Shown in pieces: positions 12,758 to 23,837 of a DNA stretch of 64,000 nucleotides (position 1 is the stretch's first letter; each line of letters starts with the position of its first letter). Made by a program: the position numbers and the translations under genes. The notes under the pieces are model-generated. The model saw nothing but the letters and a program-made list of their open reading frames with translations. It searched no databases and was not told the DNA's origin. Origin of the DNA: Atherix ibis (lineage: Eukaryota; Arthropoda; Insecta; Diptera; Athericidae); the NCBI GenBank assembly GCA_958298945.1, contig OY282609.1, forward strand, positions 55,152,220 to 55,216,219. The letters run 5' to 3'.

Positions 12758-13135
12758 AATTTCATCATGGAGAGATATACGCAAGAACAACATTTACAAA
12801 TTATTCAATTTTATTTTCAAAATAATCGTTCTCCAATTACAACTCTTCGTGCGCTCACTTTCATCTGAGTGGTGCGGTAAATAAACAAAACTATCGATTA
12901 TGGTGAGAAGAAAATCCACAAATTATTCATGAACACCCATTACATTCACCTAAATTGACAGTTTGGTGTGGTTTTTGGTCTGGTGGAATCATCGGTCCGT
13001 ACTTCTTTCGAAATGAAGCTGGTAACACCGTTACTGTCAATGGAGAGCAGTACAGATCAATGATAATCAACTTCTTATGGCCGAAATTGGAAGAAGTTGA
13101 TCTTGACAACATCTGGTTCCAACATTTCATTCCAA
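12758..13135 (+). pseudogene. Tc1/mariner-like fragment B with internal deletion
   Basis: Different Tc1/mariner family from all others here. It begins MERYTQEQHLQIIQFYF at 12767, the usual start of these insect transposases. It then jumps by internal deletion to a block reading SGAVNKQNYRLW, followed by HSPKLTVWCGFWSGG, IIGPYFFRNEAGNTV and EVDLDNIWFQ. The catalytic Asp that would follow in the WFQ-x-DGA block is already lost, as is everything 3' of it. This wording is typical of Tc3-like insect elements whose third acidic residue is far from the second. The element is dead. Confidence 0.75.
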
Positions 13136-13705
13136 TGACGTTTCATTCAAAACTTAATTGTATTGATTGTACGTCTTAGGACATAAAAAACATTTCAATT
13201 TCCTTAACAATTAGTGTGCTTTTCATAACACTCTTTTTGGAAAACCATATAATTGTTTTTAGATAGATGTTAAAGGGCAATTACAGACTCTACTCCAGAT
13301 CCTTTTTGCAAAGTATAACATTAGACATCAGATCTGTTTTGAGTTCCCATAACGAATTCTACAAAAAAGCAGTGATTTAAATTTATTTTATTGGGACTAA
13401 ATTTGTACTAGTTTTTGTTTGATTGAATTAAGTATACTTAAAGAACTAGAAAAATCTTCCAGATTCAATAAAATGATTTGAAATCTGGAATTACAAAGTA
13501 TAAAACAATAAAATAAATTTATAATTTTATTAGAATAAAAGTTAAAATTTTCTTTACTAAACCCAAAATTAATTCAAAAATTCTGTAAAAATAAACGCTG
13601 GGTTTTCATTTAAAAAATACATAAAATTTTATTGGGAAAAAGAATTTGTTTTATGATATACCAAAAATATTGCAATACTAAAATATGTTCAGTCTCTTTT
13701 CATAC
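13136..13705. other. AT-rich intron just downstream of the cadherin exon
   Basis: Start of the next cadherin intron (minus strand), AT-rich, with nothing else recognised. Confidence 0.5.
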
Positions 13706-13888
13706 CTGATTATTTGGAAAAGTTCCATCCTTATCGATAGCGTTGACTTGTGTTACTTTAGTGCCAATTGGTTCACCTTCCAAGACAGTTTCTTGTTCAC
13801 GCTCTGTAAACAATGGTATCTCGTCATTTACATCCTCCAACATGATGTATACTGTTGCCTCAGAAGCCAATTGCTGAGCACCATTATT
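13706..13888 (-). CDS. CadN: N-cadherin exon (downstream of the pair)
   Basis: A 183-bp, 61-codon internal exon, phase 0 at both ends. The protein starts NNGAQQLASEATVYIMLE, then DVNDEIPLFTEREQETV, and ends VNAIDKDGTFPNNQ. DxNDxxP (residues 19-25) is the calcium-binding linker between two cadherin repeats, and AIDKD (50-54) is the matching DxD motif of the next repeat. The acceptor is a good CCTTATTTACAG and the donor is CAG|GTATGA. Preceding exon (61563-61752) ends ...LTIRVE, so the splice restores a continuous strand of one cadherin repeat, which is strong evidence that the two belong to one transcript. In flies this gene has several mutually exclusive exon pairs; I cannot tell whether this exon is one of such a pair, and saw no second copy of its DVND motif in the window. 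Confidence 0.92.
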
Positions 13889-14953
13889 CTGTAAATAAGG
13901 AAAATATTTCGATTATTAAATGATTATACGAGCAACTAAGAATATGTAAAATCAAAATTGAAAAAAAAAGTATTTTTTATTATAATTTTTTTTTTAAAGA
14001 AATGAGTACGTTTTAATTTTGGATCATTGAAGTACTATTTCCATAAATAGTTCTTGTTAAAAATACAATCCTAAGAGATCAACTATTTGGACAGAAAAGA
14101 AAATAACAATTTCGACTACAACGAAGAAAAAAAAACGGTCCAATATAAACACAATAATTACTGGAAAAGCCAGAAGTCGAAAAAGAGCAAAGCAAGAATT
14201 AAGACATTTTGAATAAATAAGAAAGCGGAAGAGATAAATGTCTTCATCAAAATACTAGTTACTAGTGAGCTGTAATATATGATAACCTAAGGCTAAGCCG
14301 TATATCAGTCTTAATTTGAATTATTGAGGAAATGAATACTCCTCACTAATATTTACTTTGATGTCAATTAAGAATTAATAAACTATGATGATGAGTTTAA
14401 TGATTTGTTGTATGCCTTGTGGGAAGAAATTTGATTAAATGTTGTTCAAAAGTAATAAGAGGAATTGTTATAAGATGATATTCATAGAAAATCCGATAAT
14501 CATATTTGTACTCATGTGTTTTTGAAGGAATGAAAAACAAAAGAATCTTTCCTAGAAGAAGGAGAAAGAAAGTATATCGGTTAGAAAATATTAATTCATA
14601 CTTAAAGGAAATTTCTGCCGAAGTGAAAGTCAACGACAAAAGCTGTGCTCATTTATTCATTAATTTATAATTGCGAGTAGATTTGCGACTCCTAAACCAG
14701 GGGTTAATGAAATTTTTGTGGCTAATTCTATAGGAAATTTTTCTTATTATAATTATTATATTAGTTCATTTTATTTTTGAATATTTTCAGCATAAAATTA
14801 TGAATATTTTAATGAAGGTTTATGTTGAAGGCATTAATCGCCACAAAGTAACTAATAACTTCTATTATGTGTACCTATTCCTTAATGATATTATTCTGTT
14901 CTTGTTTGCTATTTAAAAAGGAATCATTATTAAAATTACGTTTTCTAAGAAAC

Positions 14954-14990
14954 AGATTTTCTATTCCAAAACATGTTTAATAGAAAATCT
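14954..14990. repeat. Short hairpin
   Basis: Perfect 12-base inverted arms (14954-14965 and 14979-14990, AGATTTTCTATT and its complement) with a 13-base loop. The surrounding block 13889-15349 is otherwise AT-rich intron without any recognised feature. Confidence 0.5.
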
Positions 14991-15349
14991 TATTATTCTA
15001 TCACTGCTTTTTAACAATAATCCAATTTTGCTGTTGGGAGAATTGTGACTAGTTATGTCTTTTACACTAATCAAATTTTTAACAGCTATAATTACAGTCT
15101 AATACAAAGTCATCTTCTTCTTATGAGTAGGCACAGGGTGAGCCAACTTGGCTCAAAAAAAATTGTAACTTTTTTGCGGTTTTTTTTTTGTAGTTTATAA
15201 TAAATTGTATAAAACTAAATATCAAGAACGGGTCAAAATTATCGGAAAGTAAATAGCCGCAAGTAAATGATTTATAGTTGTTCAAAGAATATGAATTAAA
15301 TAATCTTTTTTATGCTGTATAGCTTGGAATTTACACATTCCAAGATATA

Positions 15350-16558
15350 CGAGGTCTGTTCAAAATGTATCGCGAATTTTGAATTTCCGCGGGGTAAGTA
15401 TATTCGATTTTTTGTAGCGTTATGTTGGTACTCATGTCTCTCACTTATGCTAATAAGTTCGGCCCTTTTGAATGTTCAGTTAATTTTTGACAGCTGCTTT
15501 GCTTGCACGTGTTTTGGCTCGTCTTCGATTTTTGCCCATTCCAAAAAATGAATCAAAGAATTTGTATCAAATTTTGTGTGAAAAACCAAATTAATTGCGC
15601 GGAGGCATTCTGAATGTTGACTGTGGCTTGGACTGAAGCAACGTTTATCGGCGCTACAAAATGTTCTCAGAGGGCCGAGAAGATGTGAACGACGAAAAGC
15701 GTGCCGGATGCCCGAGCACGTTAACAACAGACGAAAACATTGATGAAGTGAAGAAAATAGTATTGGCCAATCGTCGAATCACCGTTAGAGAAGTTGCTGA
15801 GGACTTAAACATGTCGATTTGCTTGTGCCATTCGATTTTACCAATAATTTGGGCGTGAGACGGGTCGCCGCGAAATTCGTACCAAAATTGCTCAATTTCG
15901 ACCGCGATGACCCAAATTTGCTCCAGAGGGTCATAACGAATCATGGGTTTATGGTTATGAGATGGAAACCAAAGCTCAATCATCCCAATGGAAGCTGCCG
16001 CACGAGCCAAGACCAAAAAAACACGCCAAGTTCGGTTGAATGTGATGATTTTGCTTACAGTTTTTTTCAATTGCAGGGGCGTAGTCCATCATGAGTTCTT
16101 GCCACAGGGTAGAACGGTCAATAAGAAATATTACCTGAAAGTTATACGCAAGTTTCGCAAAGCAATCCGCTAGAAACGCCCGGATTTGTGGAAGAACAAA
16201 AATTGGCTTTTGCTCCATGATAACACCCCTGCTCACGCATCGTTGTTTGTGCGCAAATTTTTGGCAAAAAACAACACACTTATAATGCCGCAGCTACCGT
16301 ATTCCCCAGATCTGGTCCCCTGTGACTTTTTCTTGTTCCCGAAACTGAAGATCCCCATGACAGGACGACGCTATGCTAACATTGAGGAGATAAAGACGGC
16401 ATCGAAGGAGGAGCTGAACAAGATCACAAAAAATGATTGTTTGAAGTGCTTAATATCTGGTGGGGATTACTTTGAAGGGGAAAAAATAGATATTCATGAA
16501 TCAATAAATAATTTTTGAAAGAAACACAAAATTTGCGATACTTTTCGAACAGACCTCG
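15350..16558 (+). mobile_element. Mariner A3 (family A), full length
   Basis: Full-length family A mariner. Inverted ends CGAGGTCTGTTCAAAA / TTTTCGAACAGACCTCG, each beside TA. It has the normal, unrearranged order: 5' leader, HTH part, catalytic part, ISGGDYFEGEKIDI tail. This serves as the reference for the foldback copies A1 and A5. ATG at 15548 (MNQRICIKF). Frameshifts occur near 15630 and 15845, and a stop near 16170. Nine bases are missing at about 15935, removing exactly the Thr-Gly-Asp of the first catalytic motif. The second (LLHDNTPAH) and third (SPDLVPCDFF) Asp remain. Part of the C-terminal region (the xDWxKRWHK block of A4) is deleted near 16440. Confidence 0.92.
15548..16518 (+). 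pseudogene. Mariner A3 transposase, broken
   Basis: Frames in order: MNQRICIKFCVKNQINC from 15548; MFSEGREDVNDEKRAG to NRRITVREVAEDLN (HTH) from 15661; the linker through WKLPHEPRPKK-like sequence near 16000; and KNKNWLLLHDNTPAH to FEGEKIDIHESINNF, ending in TGA at 16516-16518. Loss of the first catalytic Asp plus several frameshifts make it non-functional. Confidence 0.85.
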
Positions 16559-16577
16559 TACAGCAAAAAATATCTTG

Positions 16578-16633
16578 ATCTCTAGCGAAAGGTAGAATTT
16601 GTGTCGGATCTAATTCTACCTTTCGCTATAGAT
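16578..16633. repeat. 22-base hairpin beside mariner A3
   Basis: Inverted arms of 22 bases at 16578-16599 and 16612-16633 with a single mismatch, around a 12-base loop. The core is AGCGAAAGGTAGAATT. It begins only 20 bases beyond the 3' TIR of A3. Could be a tiny MITE end, or a quasi-palindrome left by repair. Confidence 0.6.
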
Positions 16634-19539
16634 TAAATCGAAGTTTCCCATTACAGAAAACGGTTTAATATAATTGCTCAATAATATCTAATTTTTTATC
16701 TACATTCAAAGGACTAGAAGGCCTAGTCTTGATTCAAAGGAATGCAAGTTAACACAATCGAACAAATAACTTCTCACACACTGAAACCTTTCAGTCCGCA
16801 AATAACCTAGCGACTGTAACAATTCCATTCCCTCGATTCCATTCTGCTCCTAGGAGTATATTTTTTATGTTCTACATCAATATCGTAAGCAAATATTGCA
16901 TTCCTAGGAACTTAACCTAAGCAAATATTGCCTAAGCAAAATTTAACTATATAACGAATAGATTAAGATAAATTTATGTTCAGTTCGTCGTAAGTTCTTG
17001 GGTAGAAAGCCATAGTAACGAAGAATGGATTCACGTTCAATTTGCCAAATGGTGGATAAACCAAAAAAAATAGAATTAATTTTAATATGAACTCAAAAAT
17101 TTTAAAATCTATCGAAAAAAATCGACTGAAAATATCTTCACATTCACTTAATATTTTTTTTAATTGAAAAATATATGTGGATGAGGCAAATACAATATTT
17201 TCTAGTGCATTGAAAAGATTGCGTCAAAAATATGCTACCTCAAAAAAATGAGGTTAAAATATACAAATTTTTAAACTCTTCAAAAATCTACAGTTTTTTT
17301 AAATTTATACTAGATCCACTCTTTAAAACAATTAATAGTTTAAAAGAGTGGATCTTGTAATTTAAATTCATTATTTCAAAGACCTGCGAAATCAATATTC
17401 CACCCATTATCGACTGAACAGAAAAGCTACCTAAGCTAATACCACCTTTCTCTTACATGGGAACAAAAAGTTCAACGCACACCCACTCTTTTACCAACGC
17501 ATCTTTACCTATTATCGAGAACCGAACGTTCTTACAATCCAATCCAATTAACTATTAAGACATTTACCTCTGATTTAGGGACCAGTCAAGGCAACGGAAA
17601 AGTTTTGGGTCGCGTACGGATTTAAAAGGTGTCCACTTAACAGTTTACAATAAAGTTAATTTTAAATTCGGTAATAATTAAGAACATTTTCACTGTTCGT
17701 AATATTGTCTTAAGTTGACTTTGTAGAAAATCCCTTTAAACAGAAAAGGACCATAACCTTTAGTGCCATTTTAAGGATGGATATTGTGCCAATGTTGATT
17801 TGTATTTTAAGAAAACGTGCTGAACTGTAATGAAAATTTCATGAATTCAAATTACCTGCTATACAGATTGTGGCAAAGAAACTTATGGCATCGTTATCAG
17901 TTTGAAGGTGTGTGGATGGGGTTAGGAGTATCGAATGGAATGGAATTGAATGAAATTGTTGTCTCTGAAATTTTGCCAAAGAATATTAATCCGCTTTATT
18001 GGTTAGTGAAAGAGTGTAGGTAGTAAGAGGAACGAACTGCTTACATGCAATAAATTTGAAAATATGGCAAACGGATTATCGGTAAGAAAATGAAAATAAC
18101 TGATGGAATATAACGTAAACTTAGAAATACTTCTAAATTTTCTATGAATTTCAGTGAAAGACTGTCACAACTCCATCAAGACCTGAATGACTATGGCGAC
18201 AATATACGATGGAAATACAAGGAACCAGAACAGATTTGAATTGTAAATTTTCCTTGCGGCAAATTTGTGCCTTGGATCGAAAGTGATGAATGCGTATAGG
18301 GAGGATATTTTCTGTATAACTGATGTTGTATAATTTTGGTATACTATTACTCTTAGAAAGGTGCATACATACATTATAGTAAAATTTACAAAATGACGTG
18401 TGAAAATTCAACGTAGACTATCTCATCCCTAATAAAGAGAATTACTTCGTATAATAAGCCACCCACCCAAGCCACTTTAGCAGTAATAAAATATGCATTC
18501 GATATTCATATTTACTACGACCCTTAGTGAGGGAGATCCATAGAAGAAAGGGAAAATTTTGAACAGAGGAAACCAGCTGGAATGAACAATCCCAACCACT
18601 GAATAGAGAAAAGTTTAATCAGGAAGAAGGAATTTTTCTTCTAAAAAAAAAGTGAAAAAAATATTAACTACATTAAATCTTCTAATAGAGTTGACTTTTC
18701 AAAGAGAATCCAACGAAATTGCTATGGCAATTGGAAGTAGGAAGAGAAAAGGACGGAGTTTAAATATTATGTAAATTCTTATTTAAATTAAAAGTTTAAA
18801 ACTAAACAATAATTATGAGAACTATAAAGTACAAAGAATAATAAATAAAATTGAGAAAATTATATGCTAAAGTGGGAGAAAATACTAAGCTAAACAGAAA
18901 GGGATAGTGCATCAGAGGAAAGAGATAATAGCGATAGTACCATTCAATATAAAAAATAATGAAAATATTTTTAATAAAATGCATTTATTCTTGGTATTTA
19001 ATATTATTGAATATGAAAAAATAAAATAAAAGTAATAATATGAACAGGAAAAAACTTCTCTTATCAACAACAACTTTTCATATTTTCATGACAGTGAATG
19101 CATTTAATGGATTATCAATAAAATTTTTGTTGTTCAGAATATATTGAATATCGGAAATAAGCAGCAGTGTTAGTATTGGAATATGGCGAATGAATTTATC
19201 ATTTATAGCCATTATTAAACTAAATTTGAAGTAGTTTAGCTTAGTTTTTGTTCATATTAATTTGTTTCCATAGTAAATAAGGGAAAAATTGATTTAAAAA
19301 AAAAAATTTTAACAAAACTTTATAGAGTAAAAATTGACTAATGCTAAGCAATCGAGTTAATAAATATCAAGAATATTTTTTATAATTAATTTAAAAAAAA
19401 CGGTACATGTTAAGAGGATAGGAGAATTTTCTTAACATAAGTTGTAGTGGTACAAGGACAGATTATAAGAAATTAAAAATTCTATAAAAACGCTTTAATT
19501 TAAATGATGTTAATTATTTATTCAGTAATCTAAATGGCA
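16634..19539. other. AT-rich intron with one hairpin
   Basis: No gene recognised. A hairpin with 18-base arms (17312-17329 and 17338-17355, one mismatch) and an 8-base loop is present. Open frames here are short and unlike any family I know. Confidence 0.5.
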
Positions 19540-20880
19540 ACGCTTACGAATGTCTAGCTATAAACAGAAACTTAATCGACTAAAACGTGAACTAAAAATG
19601 GAAATTAGAAAACACTATAATGAACGGCATGAAATTTATATAAGATCGCTTAGTGACAATATTTCTTTATGGGAAGCTACTAGACGAATACTCTCGTACA
19701 AAAGAACATCACACCCATTGAAACAAAATGACGGCTAAACATTTGGTTAATACTTTTACTCCACATGATGATATAGAAGACAAATTGTATACTAACAAAA
19801 TCATGGAAGAACTAATGTTCCCAGTCACTATGAGTCTTGCTCCCAAAAATTTTAAGCTCTCGGAAATTAAATCTACTATTCTGCGCCTTCCCAATAAAAA
19901 AGCTCCTGGTTATGATCTAATAACAGCTTCTATTCTGAAGCAAATTTCCCGAAAAGCTTTATTTTTAATTACATACATTTTTAATAGTATCCTGCGCACA
20001 ACTTATTTTTCCTTACTCTGGAAATTTTCTATCATTAAAATGATTCCTAAACAAACCCTTTAATTCTCCTTCCTCCTAATAGATCTATCAGCTTTTTACC
20101 AATTCTTGGTAAGATATTTTAAAAACTCCTATAAAAAGGACTCTATCCAGTCTTGGTTAATGAAAAAATTATTCCTGATCACCAATTAAGCTTCCGATCT
20201 GAAGACTCCACAATCCAGCAATGTCATCACGTAGTTGATCACATTGCATCCTCTCTTGAGAGGAAAAAGTATTGGCCAGGAGTATTTTTAGATATCTTTC
20301 AAGATTTTGATCGTGTGTGGCATCCTGGACTCCTCTGGAAACTCAACAGCTTTCTTCCTTCAACATACTACCTTATCATAAATTCATATCTCTCCCAACG
20401 TCATTTCCAAGTTGCAATTAGCTCAGAATTCTCAGAAATATACCCTATTCTAGACGGAGTCCCACAAGGCAGTTTCGTTGGTCCCATCTTATATAATATT
20501 TATACCTATGACATCCCATTGCTACTTAAGCAGATGATACGGCCATACTTGCTACCCATACAAATCCTGATATTGCTCCCAACAATTTACAATTCTATAT
20601 ACACAACCTTCAATCCTGGTTTTAAGAGATGGGGAATGAAGGTAAATGAACAGAAGAGTGCTCACATTACTTTCACACTTTGTGAAGGAAAACCTACCTC
20701 TTTATACCTTAATAGCAACATGATACCACAATATGATAAAGTGCGTTATTTGGGATTTTACCTGGACAAGAGATTAACATGGAACTTAAAAAAAAAGGAT
20801 TTAGAAATGGAATTGTAGAGTCATGCAGCTTCATAATGGAAGGAATCCTATTCGCAAAGAAGTTCCGGTTTGATTCGCTT
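19540..20880 (+). pseudogene. Jockey-type non-LTR retrotransposon, reverse transcriptase remnant
   Basis: Remnant of LINE ORF2. In order: an RKHYNERHEIYIRSL linker (about 19610), SEIKSTILRLPNKKAPGYD (about 19860, the KAPG motif ahead of the RT), then GVFLDIFQDFDRVWHPG (about 20280; the palm motif with DVxQAFDRVW changed to DIFQDFDRVW). It continues with DGVPQGSFVGPILYNIYT (about 20455), ADDTAILATHT in another frame (about 20530), and a tail reading GFYLDKRLTWN (about 20755). There are at least three frameshifts, two of them surrounding ADD so that the frame returns. No tail or target duplication seen. Wording is Jockey-like and closer to this group than the LINE at 4735. Confidence 0.85.
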
Positions 20881-22282
20881 GGTTTGTGAGATACGAGGGT
20901 GGCTTCCAAAATTTCGGTAAGAGTGCTGTTTAGATTAGTTTGTTGATAGTGAGTCAATGGTTTGCTAAAAAACTATTACTCAGTCCCCAGACTATTTGCA
21001 TAGGAGTAGATAAATATGTTAAATTCCGTTTGGTTAGCAGGGAAAGCAAATTTGGGATCCTTGACGCAGGATGGTTTCCAGCACAATCTTCTTTGGGTAC
21101 GTATTACCCAAAATATCCACATAACCTGGTACCCAATGTTATTCAACGTTCCTATTGTTCAGGTTGGTTGTGTCGAATATTTTTGAGAACTGGGTTATTT
21201 AATGAGCCACAAATAGATTCATTTATAATAATAATGGATCTGCTGCTGGGAATGTTTATCGACATCCCTACTGCTGCCCTAGATTGCCCATAATTCATCA
21301 GCATAGAAATAGGAATTATAAGATAAAAAAATCCCATAATTTAGTAAATTTAACTAAATTTAAACTAGCTTAGTGGCGTAGCGCTTTAACGTTGCTCCCA
21401 TACGTTGTTTACAATTTTTTTCCTAAGTTTAAGGGGGGGGGGGATGTGAAGAGTAACAAATTAGCGGATGGATCTTTTTCAAGTTCATATAAAATTAGGG
21501 ATGAATATCTTATTAAATAGGCGGTGTAAATTATTGGTTTAAGTAGGTGGGTCTTGTAAGGCGGTAACTGTTAAAATAGAATTTTTTTTTCTATAAAAGA
21601 TTGATGAGATATTCGTATAAGCTGAAAGAAGTCGAGAGACTACCCTGTGGAGGGACTTCCAACGGTCGTAAAAAAAAGTGGAAAGACTACCAACGATTAA
21701 TCGCTGCGTCAATTTGATTGAGCTCTGCTTTTGGCATCCCAACACATATGGTGAGACTTTAGAGTGTCATGCCATTTGAAGGGATAATTGTAACTCTGAA
21801 AGCCTCACTTTGTCTCAACACACATTTCCTACTAACCAGAATCTTGATCATATTAAAAATAGAATTAATTTAATAAATATTACTATTAATTTGTAGATTA
21901 ATATCCGGGATCTTCATGAAATCAGCTAGCTGGACGGAGTAGCTCTACGGTACCAGAATTAGAGAAGAACTCCTCAATTGGAGAAGAACTCTCTGTGGTC
22001 AAATGCGATTGTATGCTTGTTTGCAGCTTTATTTCGATACAGATCTTTTCTAGACCAGATTTCAATCAATAGTGAATAATAACATGCTCAATTTTTGGGG
22101 CTATACCAATTTGTGCAGTAAAAGAAATACAATCAATGGTTTGTACTTGAGATAGTTTCTGTGAGCATCAAACTCAAGGTGATCCAAAATCTTTAATGAG
22201 CTTAAAATATTGACAATAAAAATAATTTATGTTGAAATAATATTGAGCATTTTTAGTGGAAAATATTTAAAATTTTGAATTT
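20881..22282. other. Intron sequence with a poly(G) tract
   Basis: A run of G at about 21433-21443, and an isolated ACGAGGGTGGCTTCC at 20893 that looks like a transposon end but has no partner. An open frame at 20940-21293 resembles nothing I know. No gene called. Confidence 0.4.
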
Positions 22283-22316
22283 TTGAAAATTAATAAGCAA
22301 TAATGCTACTCGAACA
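22283..22316. repeat. Left direct repeat flanking mariner D1
   Basis: About 34 bases that recur at 23350-23384 on the other side of D1: both read TGAAAATTAATAAGCAA-like, then TACxCGAACA. Imperfect but collinear. Confidence 0.55.
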
Positions 22317-23337
22317 GTGTATAAGCTTAAATCCGCTGTTTGATATAGATGGCGTGAGTGACCGTATTAAGCTACCATGGGCACGCCTTACTTTTTTTTA
22401 TGAGTTTGATATCTGTCAACATTAATCAGTGCACACTGTCAGGAATTTCGTACAACAACATACATTTTTCCTTTGGTGATCATGTCCAGTTTTGTGCCAG
22501 AAAAAGAGCATATACGGGTAGCTCTGCTTTTCTGCTTCAATTTGAAGAAATCAGCTGCCGAATCGCTTAGAATGTTTATGGAGGCCTATGATGACAGTGC
22601 TTTATCGAAAACAAAGTGCCGAGATTGCTTTCGTCTGTTCAAAGACGGCAATTTTGACTAGTAGGACAAGAAGCGTGAAAATCGGCCTAGGAAGGTTGTG
22701 GACCTCTTTTGGATGGAAACGATAACCAATCGCAAAAAATGCTCACGGAGCAATTGGGTGTTACTTAACCAGACATTTTCATGTGTCTGCGTGCCATGGG
22801 GAAGATTGAAAAGATCAGAAAATGGGTGCCGCATGAATTGAATAGGCAGATGGAGCGACGCCAAAACACATGCGAAATCGTGCTCGCCAGACAAAAAAGA
22901 AAGTTGTTCGTGCATCGGATTGTGACAGGCAATTAAAAGTGGATATATTTCGAGAATCCTAAATGCAAGAAATCGTGGGTTGATCCCGGCCAACCATTAA
23001 CATCTTTCGCAAGAGCAAATCGCTTCGGATGGAAGACGATGCTGTGCGTTTAGTGGGATCACCAGGGTATCGTCTACTATGAGATGTTGAAACCTGACGA
23101 AACTGTCAATGCCCACAGCTACCACTAAGAACTGATCAAATTGCACGATGCTCCTGCAAAAAGGATGGATTATGAACAAAGACATGATAAGCTGATTTTC
23201 CCCCACGACAACGCACCATCGCACACGTCAAAAATGGTCCGAAACTACTTGGAGACACTCAACTGGGAAATGCTACGCCACATCGCTTATTCACCAGATC
23301 TGGTCCCTTCCGACTACCACCTGTTTTCGTTGATGGG
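22315..23337 (+). mobile_element. Mariner D1 (family D), 3' truncated
   Basis: 5' end CAGTGTATAAGCTTAAATCC, a family D TIR missing one base, then leader and a transposase starting MSSFVPEKEH at 22482. Blocks seen: FNLKKSAAESLRMFMEAY, CFRLFKDGNFD, VPHELN-RQMERRQNTCEI, KWIYFENPKCKKSWVDPG and LIFPHDNAPSHTSKMV (second Asp), then SPDLVPSDYHLF (third Asp). The first catalytic motif reads TGN instead of TGD (gcaattaaaag). Many stops and frameshifts. The copy ends abruptly after FSLMG, so the C-terminus and 3' TIR are missing. Confidence 0.85.
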
Positions 23338-23349
23338 AAAAATGTAATT

Positions 23350-23384
23350 TTGGAAAATTAATAAGCAAAAGCGGTACACGAACA
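23350..23384. repeat. Right direct repeat flanking mariner D1
   Basis: Partner of 22283-22316 (GGAAAATTAATAAGCAA then TACACGAACA). See findings. Confidence 0.55.
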
Positions 23385-23471
23385 TTTATTAGTTAAACTT
23401 CATTGATTTATGTAGACTTTTATTTTCTTTTGGAATATTTTCTAAAAGGATTGCCAGAGAATAGTTCTTGC

Positions 23472-23528
23472 TTAAATATTTATTATTGATTAGCTCAGAG
23501 AATAGTCCAATCAATAATAAATATTTAA
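23472..23528. repeat. Perfect 20-base hairpin
   Basis: Inverted arms 23472-23491 and 23509-23528, perfectly complementary, loop of 17 bases. Arms are AT-rich (TTAAATATTTATTATT...). It lies in AT-rich intron between D1 and A4 that shows no other feature. Confidence 0.6.
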
Positions 23529-23837
23529 ATACTCAATTTTAAGGGCTACACTATACAAAATTCGTACTCTTCTATCTCGGTTTTCATATAAAAATAGATT
23601 TTTATAGCAATGATTTGTAAATTAACATAGTTTCTCGTGAGCACCAAACTAGTATTTGTCCATAGATAATCTGCTATTTTTAAATTTAATTTATTGGTAA
23701 TAAAGATATATAAAAAATGAAGTGGAAGAAAATTTACAGAGTTTACAAATGACCTTACAAAAGTAATAATATCCTGGCATGAAGAAGTAAAGTCTTACTG
23801 ACAAATAGCAAAACTAATTTTGCATCTTCTATAAATA

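Noticed and set aside
20893..20918. ACGAGGGTGGCTTCC as a transposon end
   Set aside because: Similar only in its first bases to the family C TIR and no inverted partner found within 2 kb.
20940..21293. 117-codon plus-strand frame after the LINE at 19540
   Set aside because: No family resemblance, composition ordinary, no splice or start context.
22658..22993. Minus-strand frames in mariner copies (also 28939-29371, 42546-42777, 15476-16236, 24108-24753)
   Set aside because: Antisense shadows of mariner transposases, repeated wherever family A or D occurs.
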